NCBI GenBank assembly: GCA_950295325.1
Contig: OX485806.1
Span: 49,037,169-49,101,168 of the forward strand
Direction: 5' to 3'
From: Polytrichum commune
Taxonomy: Eukaryota; Streptophyta; Polytrichopsida; Polytrichales; Polytrichaceae
DNA: 64,000 nt
Position 1 is the stretch's first letter; each line of letters starts with the position of its first letter. Below are positions 35,635 through 45,002 of this stretch, piece by piece. A model generated the notes under the pieces. The model was not told the DNA's origin. It worked only from the letters and a program-made list of their open reading frames with translations, and searched no databases. The position numbers and the translations under genes were made by a program.

Positions 35635-36582
35635 TCATTTCTTCTCTCCACACACAAAACATGGAAGACCCTCTGGCACGACGGTCAGTTCAGGATGAAC
35701 TGTACCCTCAATAGGTAGATGATATGGGGCACAGTTTTTGGAATGCTCACGACATTCCCTGCCATTCTTGCCTTCCAACAACAACAAACCACTCGGCAAT
35801 ACCTCCTTCACCTGAAGGATAGTACGCCCCGCCCTGACATTTAATGTCGTAGGCGCCTCACGTTGGAGATAGACATAATTCCCCTGTCGGAATCTCCGCA
35901 ACTGAGGTCGGTAAGCACCACTGCGAATGCGTGCATAACCCAATGTGTCACGGTGCTGAGCAATGGACAAATTCTCCATGGCCATAGGCATGGCTCTCTG
36001 GAAGAATTGAGCCCGCTCCTGTAAACACTCTGTCCAAATGTTTGGGTCATCCAAGTCCACAACATGAGCTAACTTTTCCCGAATAGAACTCGGGAGAATA
36101 TGCTCACGTCCATACAATAACTGATACGGACTATAGGATGCCAAAGAGGCATGCATACTAAATCGATAGCCCATAGCAATCCAAGGCAACATAAGGTCCC
36201 AATCCCGGTGGCTTCCCCGAAGTAATCCATACTTCTTCAAGCCACACTTGGTTGTCTGAACAACCCATTCAGCCAAGCCATCTGCCTCCGGATGATCCCG
36301 AGAGGTGGTACGGTGATCTATGAGCGCCTTAGTGCACAACTCCTTAAAAACACCAAGGAACTCCCTTCCTTGGTCCGTCAACACCTCAGTCGGTGCTCCA
36401 AAACGTCCTAACACACGATCCAAAAAAGCGGCCGCGGCCAACTCTGCCGAGTTTTGGGGTAGAGCAACAAGCTCAATCCACTTGTTAAAATGCTCCACCA
36501 TCACCAAAACGTACTTTGCTCCACGTGGTGTAACCACCAATGGCCCTGCAAAGTCCAGCGACCAACGGTAGCCCAATCCCAT
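35635..36582 (-). pseudogene. integrase of the methyltransferase retroelement
   Basis: Integrase core with the catalytic triad visible: Asp in SLDFAGP, Asp in LTDQGREF, Glu in ADGLAEWVVQT. The upstream zinc domain (HEELGHFG ... CEVCD) lies in the preceding open segment at 36600-36760. C-terminal to the core come NYVYLQREAPTTLNV and a final CFVCGEKK. I see no chromodomain. It is in frame with RT but cut from it by a TAG at 36595-36597 where the sequence reads SPQL-stop-PLPIMG; CAG would suit there. It would insert the element's cDNA if the stop were read through. Confidence 0.85.
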
Positions 36583-36597
36583 GATAGGTAAGGGCTA

Positions 36598-38556
36598 TAA
36601 CTGAGGTGATAAGGTGTTAAAGCTAGACCTGACCCGGTCACAAACTTCACACCTCCCGACATAGGCAGCCACCTGCTGATACATGCCAGTCCACCAATAT
36701 TGGCCACGCAACATCGAATGTGTCCTGCGTATGCCAAAATGGCCAAGTTCCTCGTGCACTTGTCGCACCAAAGAGGCCCTCTGATCCGGCCTAGGAACAA
36801 TACGCCTTGTGCCATCCGGCCACAATCGAAATAACAAACCGTTCTCCCAACGGAACTTTGTTACTCGATGTCCAATCCTATCCCTTTCCATTGCCAAAAT
36901 AGACAAAGGAAAGGTACCCTGTTGCAACTTATGCAATACGGGAAGATCCTCCCATATATCTGCAATAGCTTGAGGCCGATCAGTCTCATTATCCGAGCCC
37001 TGTATCGGAATCTCAACAGATGCACTAGAAAATAAAGTGAGGTAGGCAGCCGCGTGCCAACCTGGAACCGCCTCTCGATCACAATCTCCATGCCACCTGG
37101 CCCCAGTCAAGTCCTCATCTGAAGGACTTGGATTGCGTGAGAGTCCATCTGCATCCATGTTGGTAATCCCTGCACGGTGTACCACCTCAAAGTCATATTC
37201 CTGGAGTAACAAAGCCCACCTAGTAAGCTTGCCAGTAAGCTTATTCGACTCCATGAGCCACCGTAACGGCTGATGGTCAGTCACTAAAGTAAAGTGCTGA
37301 CCATAAAGATACGGCCGAAAATGGGCAATAGCCCATACCGCCGCCAATGCTTCTCCCTCGTAGGATGAATAATTAGCCTCCGCCGTGTTATTGCTTCGCG
37401 AAGCGTAAGCAACAACATACTCCCGACCAAAATCATCCTTCTGAGTGAGAACTGCTCCCAAACCCAATGAACTCCAATCCGTATGCAACTGGAAAGATTT
37501 GGAAACATCTGGACGTCGAAGCACCGGAGCCGTACCCAGTTTCTGCTTCAATGTCTCAAACGCCTGTTGTTGCTCACAATCCCAAGTCCACGGTTGGTCC
37601 TTGCTCGTGAGAATGGTGAGAGGCTTGGCGATCAAGCTAAAGTTCTTGACGAATCGCCGATAGTAATTCGCCAAGCCCAAGAAAGCACGAAGTCTCGGCA
37701 CATCAACCGGTGCCGGAATCTTCTGCAAGGCGTCCACCTTAGTTTGTTGTATCCCAAGACCTCCTAGAACAATCATATGCCCTAGATATGCCAGCCGGTC
37801 ATGGAAAAACTTACACTTGTCGTGGTGCAAGCGCAATCCCCACCGCTGCAACCGTTTAAAAACGGCTTGCAGATGCCTCACATGCTCCTGTGGTGTTGTG
37901 TTGAAGATGATCACATCGTCTATGTAACACCGAGCAAAGGGCAAGCCAGAGAGAACCTGATCCATCACCCGCTAAAACTCAGCGGGTGCATTTTTCAGGC
38001 CAAATGGAAGAAACTTCCAATGATAAAGTTGATCTTTCCCATCTTGATCAACTCCCCAAAATGCGGTCTTCACCCGATCTGCCGTAAATAATGGAAGTTG
38101 GTGATATCTGGATCTCAAGTCCAAGGTGCTAAAGACCCGAGAAAATCCGTTGGCATCGAACAACTCCTCCGGGATCGGCATAGGATACCGATCCGACTTG
38201 GTCTTCCGATTAACTGGACGGTAATCCCCACACATCCGCTTCTCCATCCAATTGCCAAAGATATCCTTCTTCGATGGCATAACCGTAGCACAAGCATATT
38301 CCCCGTTGGAAAGTTTGATTAGTCCTGCTGCCAAGAGCTCTCGGCAATGAGCCTGAACGCCAATCCGCTCGGAAACACTGAGCCTGTAAGGTCTCCGAAA
38401 AATGGGATGGTCGTCTTCCAACTGAATGTGGATGGGTTTTCCTTTATAACCTTCAAGATCCTGAAGGCTAAAAACAAAACATCTACGGTACGAGCGAATA
38501 AATGCTCGTACCTTCCGTGCCTCAGCACCAGTGAGACGAGGGCCTAATTCAAGTGG
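36598..38556 (-). pseudogene. reverse transcriptase and RNase H of the methyltransferase retroelement
   Basis: From the right: linker ARKVRAFIRSYRRCFVFSL, RT start HPIFRRPYRLS, CGDYRPVNRKTKSDRYPMP, FSTLDLRSRYHQLPL, FLPFGLKNAPAEF, a TAG at 37972-37974, then RVMDQVLSGLPFARCYIDDV with the YIDD active site. The thumb/connection and RNase H follow: LHTDWSSLGLGAVLTQKD, YEGEALAAVWAI, LVTDHQPLRWLME and VVHRAGITNMDADGLSR, with the RNase H acidic residues present. The integrase zinc domain closes the segment. The stop at 37972 replaces the Gln expected in NAPAxFQR. All catalytic residues I can check are intact, so decay appears limited to stops. Confidence 0.9.
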
Positions 38557-38628
38557 CTAATCATCAAACTCTGTGGTCTCCCTTTCCACTAGAAGAGAGC
38601 CACCTGGTGCTGGCACGGACTCTAACTG

Positions 38629-39879
38629 CTAATGAGAGGAGGGGGCATTAACCATGCCCCCAACCTCCGTGTTAGCAATAGAGTCCATCTCCTCTTCATC
38701 ACCACCAATATGTGATGATGAAGCCACCACCGGAGGTGAAGAAGCCAAAGCAGTATAAACTCGTTGAGCTCGGAGCTCCTCCATTACCTGCTGCTCGAAT
38801 CGAAAGATTCGTTCGGCTTCTCCAACCCTGACATCAATTCCCTCCTTCATGGATGTGGACCGTTGTGCCCCCTGACCAAAATCCTCTGCCCCCAGAGACA
38901 ATAACTGATCACCATGATGCCGTTGCAATGCAAGGCATAAACTAACAGTCCACACTATGGTATGGAGATCCATGGCTTGGCCCAATACGAAGCATCGTTG
39001 GCCCTCAGAAAGGCCAGGAGCTGCGGTGGTACCAGTGCGGAAGCCCATGGCACGCTCTCGTTCATCAGCCAAGGGTTCGGTGTGGGTTTTGGTGTTAGCA
39101 TCCCACACCATACCCGGCCCCCGATCGCGGAAGGCGAATGACTGTGGAAACGTCATAAAGGTGGGAAAGGCCCTCCCTGGTGCCCCCACTTTGTTGACTA
39201 ATGCCAACGGGGGTAAATCATCCCGAACAACCGGCAAAGAGGTCCGGTTTGGATCCAAGATGTTATCCACCTTCTGATCAAAAGGTGGAGGTACTATAGA
39301 AATTGCTGCGGCCAAAGTAGATGACGGTGCGAGGTTGGTCCAAATCCACTGAGGCCGGTGGGCATAAGAACCAATGCTCGCGGCATCTACAAAAATGGGA
39401 TCTTCAAGGTGTTGACGAACATAACGATCGCCTTTCAACACCTTGTCCGGAGAGTCTCCCAACAATGGTACATTCTCGAAGATATACCTTGGCGGGGTAT
39501 GTTGGTGGGAAAACCACCACTGCATGAGGCGGATGAGGTCCCAAAATAGACTAGACCTGGGATCCTCTAGACCTCGGCCGGCTCCAACACGTGAATGGCC
39601 CTGGCATGGCCATCCTGCAATTACCATATCCACCGGACCCAAGTGTCGTAAGTCGGCCTCACTGATGAGTGTAACATCATGAGGGAGACGTGAAAAACAC
39701 CCACGAATGGCAGTTGGAGGTAACTGCTGGGGGTACAATACCATCAGTTGGTGAAGATGGTGACGAGTCACACGGGTGGACACTTGAGAGTTGTCCACAT
39801 AGACATACCGTCTAACCGTGAGGCCAGCCTCCAATATGGCCGCTAAGCCTGTGCCGATGCCCCCAAACAGTTCCACCAA
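38629..39879 (-). CDS. DNMT3/DRM-like cytosine-5 DNA methyltransferase within a retrotransposon
   Basis: Predicted to transfer a methyl group from S-adenosylmethionine to C5 of cytosine in DNA. Motifs, numbered from 39879: I VELFGGIGTG (2-10); IV AGWPCQGHS with catalytic Cys 92; VI FENVPLL (134-140); VIII RPQWIWTNL (175-183); IX RERAMGF (274-280); X GQAMDLHTI (300-308). Layout and the motif I/VIII wording recall DNMT3/DRM rather than bacterial or CMT enzymes. About 85 acidic, Ser-rich residues follow. The frame starts after a TGA with TTG as first start-like codon, so no ATG precedes motif I; a spliced or truncated 5' end is likely. It ends at a TAG (38629-38631), and the same frame continues into RT. 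No internal stop interrupts the 416-codon domain. Confidence 0.88.
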   Translation of the reverse strand: MVELFGGIGTGLAAILEAGLTVRRYVYVDNSQVSTRVTRHHLHQLMVLYPQQLPPTAIRGCFSRLPHDVTLISEADLRHLGPVDMVIAGWPCQGHSRVGAGRGLEDPRSSLFWDLIRLMQWWFSHQHTPPRYIFENVPLLGDSPDKVLKGDRYVRQHLEDPIFVDAASIGSYAHRPQWIWTNLAPSSTLAAAISIVPPPFDQKVDNILDPNRTSLPVVRDDLPPLALVNKVGAPGRAFPTFMTFPQSFAFRDRGPGMVWDANTKTHTEPLADERERAMGFRTGTTAAPGLSEGQRCFVLGQAMDLHTIVWTVSLCLALQRHHGDQLLSLGAEDFGQGAQRSTSMKEGIDVRVGEAERIFRFEQQVMEELRAQRVYTALASSPPVVASSSHIGGDEEEMDSIANTEVGGMVNAPSSH

Positions 39880-40050
39880 AGTAATTCAAAATGATGTGCA
39901 CACATCACAAGCACATATTTTTCCTCCTTGTTTCTCCACGAATCCGCAATGTTTGTCTTCCTCCACTCCAAAATTTCGCAACCACTTGTCTTCACACTCT
40001 TTCTCGAGTGTTGGAGCTCAAGATTTGAAGAAAAGAGAAGAAATCATCCA

Positions 40051-40063
40051 CATTCTTGCCAAG
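40051..40063 (-). promoter_or_regulatory. putative self-complementary primer-binding site
   Basis: Element-sense CTTGGCAAGAATG abuts the 5' LTR end without a spacer. It is perfectly complementary to CATTCTTGCCAAG inside both LTRs (40262-40274 and 34953-34965). It does not start with the TGG that tRNA-primed plant elements show at this position. This matches the design of Tf1/sushi-type self-primed elements, in which the PBS pairs with the transcript's own 5' region. Confidence 0.7.
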
Positions 40064-40403
40064 TGAGAAGTAAGAGAGTAGAACACTCATAATAGCTCTA
40101 AATCTCTCTCCAAATGTATACAATTAGTCAAGCTATCTCTCACTCCACCAAGGGAGAATCCAAGAGTGTAAGTAGAGGGAGAAGAACTCAAGATTTATTG
40201 CAAAATCATGCAATCTACACCTCACACAAGCTCTCTCCACACACTAACTCAGAAGACTTGACTTGGCAAGAATGGCAAGCCAAGGAGGAGGCTCCTCACT
40301 TAGGAGCCTTCCTTTCTACATCTATATTCATCCATCCAAATCTAGATGAATGAAATCCAACGGATAAGGTGCGGCCGTCGACGCTGCATACCGTGATAAT
40401 TGT
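40064..40403 (-). repeat. 5' LTR, lacking its first ~102 bp
   Basis: Matches 34756-35093. Its inner end reads ...CTTACTTCTCA in element sense, the proper CA terminus. The outer end stops at about 40403, exactly where the partial LTR at 34650 would complete it. The 7-mer ATTGTGT occurs at both outer junctions (34646-34652 and 40399-40405). Confidence 0.85.
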
Positions 40404-41499
40404 GTAGGTTAAATACAATATTGTACCAACTTTTGCATCCATAAAAGTGCATAATTTTTTCATTGAAAATCTGTAAGGTTCTTTATGATTCATTTGGCCA
40501 ACTGATACTAGTGTGGTTCATTGTTTGGCCTTGGCGGTGATTCTTCCAAATTCATCTACATACAAGCAAACATCTACATATTAATTTTATATATATACAA
40601 ATTTCATAGTAAAAAAAAAAGTTTTAAGATTATTCATGACATCAAGAAAATGTATAAACACTACTGACTTACAAAATCATGCATCCTAATAATAAGCATT
40701 ATTGGAAGTAATCACCAAGCAATGCTCATTTGACCAGCGTGTATGTTTTGAAATTTTCATTTGATGTTCAACTTCAAGTCCAAAGTGTCACGTAACGTTT
40801 TCAAAAAAAAAATGAATGTCAATTGACATATGCATTTTATTTTAAAATGTGACCTCAATTTTGGGTTACACAATGTTTTAGAAAGACTAATATTTTGAAT
40901 AATTAAAATACAATCGTGATTTGTAGCATAAAAAAACTATCAATCGAGCGTAAGTATCCTTCAGTCATGCATGTTTTTCCAAATATTGAAGATGATAGTC
41001 CAATCCATTGCATGTACTTCAAGCTCACAAAGAGAAACTTGCATAAGAGCATCAAGGGTCTTGAAGCTCAATCTATTGCACAAATGGCTTTTGATTGCAT
41101 TATGTTTGGGTCAATTTGTATGTCATTCTTGTGTCACACAAATCCTATCTGACAAATAACTATACTCACTGCTAGAGATTGTGTACAATCTTGACATGTA
41201 ACAAGACATTTATTGAAGTAAACAAAGAGGTGACCTAATAGCATATATTACTAGAAAGTGTGTTGTCTACGACATGTCTTGGGGGACCATGCCCTACACC
41301 CCATGGATCGTCTATTTGGACATAGCCAATATGTTTAGGACCATTGCTTATGATGTCTAAATATACTAAAAATTTTACGGGCTCCACACTAAATTATTAC
41401 TTAACGTTAAAGCGTGCATGCATGTATAGGGCTATCATTGGTTGATATGTTGAATAATGAGTGGTCCTATTTTTTAACAAATGAGTGCCATTTAAAAGA
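40404..41499. other. no gene recognised
   Basis: AT-rich. The plus-strand frame at 40916-41152 includes KLTKRNLHKSIKGLEAQSIA but shows no domain I recognise. Confidence 0.4.
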
Positions 41500-41682
41500 G
41501 ATATCCACCATCAGTAAGTCCAATCCTCACCTCCCGAGCCTTGCCATCTATAAGCACCTATAGTTCTAAGTGCCTAGCCACTTACCTAGTATGCTAAGCC
41601 AAGCGCGGGGGCCAAGGGATTTGATCCTTAAACCTCTTGGCTCCCACATAGAGGCCTTAGCCACTAAGCCACCACTCCACGC
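41500..41682 (-). mobile_element. tRNA-derived SINE
   Basis: On the minus strand a box A TGGCTTAGTGG lies at 41661-41671 and a box B-like GGATCAAATCC at 41617-41627, 33 nt apart, the spacing of a tRNA-type RNA polymerase III promoter. The 5' end is near 41682. About 120 bp of unrelated body follows box B. The tRNA fold is not complete, so this is a SINE rather than a functional tRNA. The 3' boundary is uncertain. Confidence 0.6.
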
Positions 41683-41734
41683 ATGATATATTAAAAGTAT
41701 TTAAAACATTTGTACATAAAGGCCCCAAGTTACT

Positions 41735-42480
41735 ATTTATTTTTTATTTACTGTATACAATATAATATCAACTATATACGGCATATATTATTTACTGTCT
41801 ATTATTTACTACTTATAATTTATTATTAAGTGTTTCGTATTTACTGTCTATATTATCATATTTACTATGTACTGCCTAATATTCACTATTTATAGTTTAT
41901 AGTTTATTATTTATAGTATAGTATATTATATTTATTATTTTCAGTATGTTATTATTATCTATTGTATATAGTATATTATTTACTATTTATAGTATGATAT
42001 TTACTATTAATAATATTATTACTATTAATAGTCTGGTGTTTATTATCTATTATTATCTATTGTATATAGTATACTATATACTATTCATGATATGATATTT
42101 ATAGTAGATTATTACTATTAATGGTCTGATGTTTATTATTATCTTTATTCTTTATTATTTTCAGTATGTTATTATTATCTACTATATATAGTATATTTTT
42201 GACTATTTATAGTCTGATATTTAATTTTCAATATTCATAGTATATTAGTACTATTAATGGTCTTCTGTTTATTATTTATAGTATTTTATTATTATCTACT
42301 TTATATAGTTTTTTTTTTCAGTATGTTATTCTTATTTATTGTATATAGTTTATTATTTACTATTTATGGTCTGATATTTATTATTTTGTTATATTATTAT
42401 ATTAGTTCTATTAATGGTGTGCTATTCTTATTTAATCTTTATAGTATATTATTGTACTATTAATGGACTTTTAAAAAATT
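41735..42480. repeat. AT-rich degenerate tandem array, unit ~107-115 bp
   Basis: Built almost entirely of A and T with recurring phrases such as GTATATAGTATATTA, CTATTTATAGT and CTATTAATGGTCTG. The GTTATTATTATCTA phrase recurs at about 41950, 42057, 42171 and 42287, then again near 42326. Open frames inside it are artefacts of composition. Confidence 0.65.
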
Positions 42481-42582
42481 ATATACTGGAAATTGTTTAC
42501 TATTTACTGTGTACATGATTTTCCACATACGCCCTAAAAATTACCGACCATAATTCATACAATCTATTGGGCAAATTGTCTG

Positions 42583-42620
42583 ATTGTTTATAGGACGATG
42601 TGAGTCGTCCTATAAACAAT
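42583..42620. repeat. perfect 16-bp inverted repeat, 6-nt loop
   Basis: Arms 42583-42598 (ATTGTTTATAGGACGA) and 42605-42620 are exact inverse complements around TGTGAG. It sits just past the AT-rich array and is not linked to a gene. Confidence 0.8.
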
Positions 42621-44189
42621 ATCGGGGCGTCAATGTGTCAACAATGACCATTTTCCAACACTTATACTAGAAACATGTCGATTTTCTTTTTTTCATGAAG
42701 TGTTGGTCCAATTAGCACATGCATGCTAAAACAATGTATTAAAAACCCTTGTTTCTCTTGTAGTGACTTGATGGAATGAGTATAATTTTTTTGCCAAAAT
42801 TGCATAAGCTTAGGCCAATTTGTGTGCCATTCCAAATTGCGACCACATATGTGTCAAGCCTCAAATATCATTTTATTCTCACATTCATGTCGAAGTGTTT
42901 CCATAAATTCTAGGAGTTCTCCCTTACACATGTCACTTTCTTTTTCAGTGAATTGAAACTTCAACAATACCCATTCGAGCTACAATTCAGTATTGGTGAT
43001 TCAATCACTATCATCTTGGGGGATTCAATCCCTCTTATATTTTGCATACACATGCACTCATGACTTATTTATCGGGGGGCTATTTACCTTGCAGAAAATA
43101 TTATAAGGTATGGTATTTATCAAAATAAAGGTAAATTTTTGTATTTTAATACACCCTATCAGTAATTATATTTTTTTGGGGAATCATTTAAAATAACCCA
43201 ATTTTATTTATATTGCATTTTTTTCCTTATACCCCAAATAACCAATTTTTTTGACTACACCCCAATTTTTTCTTTCTTAGAGCCCAACTGTTGTCCATTT
43301 TTTTTTATCACGCCGCATTTTGTTTCTTACACCTCATTTTTTTCTTCATGAAGGACATTTCTATTCTTACAACTCCATCCAGTAGCACAGACCCTACCCT
43401 AGACCCACTACCCCTAGTAAATTTTTCCACGTTATTTTACATGTACTGACTAGATCAAAAAATGCCATTATATGTGATGGTATTTTTCATGTAAACATGT
43501 TTCATTATTTTAAAACCTCATATACTATATGTACATTTTTCTTGCAAAATTTATCTATAATAAATATATTAGACCTTATTTTTTATTCCATGTTGTTTCT
43601 ATGATTTTTGCCAATAACCCCCTCAAGACTATTATCACTTGGATAATTACAAGGGTTGAAGCTTTTGGTTGCATTGAATACTGGAAAGTTTGGAAAATGA
43701 TCATTCAAAGCATGAACAAGTCTTTGCACATAGGATGGACCCAATAATATGCATTGTTGTAGTTCATTGGGCTCGTCAGTTGCCAATGCATGAATAATAC
43801 AATCTCATGTGTTGTTTGCATACCTCAACTAAAGATTTCCTACAAATTTCTTCAAGAATCATCCCAAATTCTTGCTTGTATGACCAAACATAGGTCCACT
43901 CCTGGATAAAAAATGATGTGATAAAATTGAAATAGTGATAACAATGATTACACTAATAGTTGTGATACCAACCAGATCATATTGAAATTTGATATTCAAT
44001 TTTTTCAATTCTTGTAAAACATCTACAAACAAGTTCAAATAAAAGTGAAATAAAAAAACACATGATCTCATACTAATGCTGCTCTTCAACTCTGAATAAT
44101 TTCAGGAACACCAACATGCATTGTAGTAAGCGGGTCATGACATTACCTCAAGAAATACATCATACTACATGAATTTGTAAAATCACTAC
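42621..44189. other. no gene recognised
   Basis: AT-rich DNA with poly-T runs and a simple TTTTTTTCTTA-type stretch around 43200-43360. No coding or RNA signal. Confidence 0.4.
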
Positions 44190-45002
44190 ATAATCATCTG
44201 CAAATACATCCTTTAACAATCGTTTCAACTTGTTTGCGTTGATTTGTACTACGGCCCACCCACTTGTAAATTTTGTTGGCCAAACAATCCAACATTTGAA
44301 ATTTTGGAAAAATTCTAGTTGCATCTCCTGTAGCTAAAGCTTCACAATGTGCACTACAATACATATTTATGAGAGTTGGAACCTTTGCACGTATTCTAGC
44401 CGCTAGTCCTATACAATGTCCGGTCTTACTAGAAGTCTTATTAGTGGCTAAAATTACTTGGTTGAGAGACATCCAATGCATTTTCTCCAATAATCCGGTG
44501 ACAACCTTATACATAGATTTTGTTGTACCATTTCGAAGAGCCACAAGCTCAATAAATTTTGTAACATGAGGACCTTTTCATTATTTGATAAATAAACAAT
44601 ATAAATAATTAATTGTTGTTTAAGAATTCAATCAATGGCCTCATCTATCATCAAGGAATAAAATGGGAAGGATTGTGTCTATGTTAAAATGCCATTACTA
44701 ATATGCTTTGAAATTGTCCATAAAAATTCCAATGTTGCATACCTTGAAGTATATAAGACATATTTATCATTAATAGGCATGTTTGGAACTTATAATAATG
44801 AAAGCAATTGGCATGTGTCTTGATATCTCAAAATTGAACGATCATTCCATATTGTAAAATATAAAGCTTTCATCATAGTGGTGATTATTGATTGCTCTCT
44901 ATCTACCATGACATTTAGCCCGTGAATAACTAAAGATACATTTGCATGTTGAAGAAAATGTACAATCTTTATACAAGCTACCGAATTTTTGTAGTCACCC
45001 AT
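44190..45002 (-). pseudogene. hAT-type transposase fragment
   Basis: Minus-strand remnant in several frames. The clearest part (44194-44544) reads LLEKMHWMSLNQVILATNKT, then LAARIRAKVPTLINMYCSAH, CEALATGDATRIFPKFQMLD and LANKIYKWVGRS. Just upstream another frame gives FPFYSLMIDEAID and LIIYIVYLSNNEKVL. This order (MIDE, YLS, then KVPxLINxYCxAH) matches hAT-like transposases of the zinc-finger 862/KIAA1586-like kind from memory. The part up to 45002 is weaker. Multiple stops mean it is inactive. Confidence 0.6.

Larger units (their letters stand above)
34650..40403 (-). mobile_element. Ty3/gypsy retrotransposon encoding a cytosine methyltransferase
   Basis: Minus-strand order: truncated 5' LTR (40064-40403), 184-nt leader with a self-complementary primer site, C5-methyltransferase, RT/RNase H, integrase, about 425 nt of 3' untranslated DNA, polypurine tract, complete 3' LTR (34756-35197), then a further partial LTR (34650-34753). 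The shared LTR parts are about 96% identical by eye (about 14 differences in 338 bp, mostly transitions), so the insertion is moderately old. Methyltransferase through integrase lie in one frame broken by four TAG codons. No gag, zinc knuckle or protease was recognised. Methyltransferases in retrotransposons have been reported in dinoflagellates and in the charophyte Klebsormidium; I cannot test kinship. Confidence 0.9.

Noticed and set aside
34805..40353. The matching 79-codon frames at 34805-35044 and 40114-40353 as a duplicated gene
   Set aside because: They are the two LTR copies of the methyltransferase retroelement read on the opposite strand.
41617..41671. A functional tRNA gene
   Set aside because: Only the internal promoter boxes match; the acceptor and anticodon stems cannot be folded convincingly.
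42257..42463. Open frame rich in Phe, Ile, Leu and Tyr as a small membrane protein
   Set aside because: It is a translation of the AT-rich tandem array.
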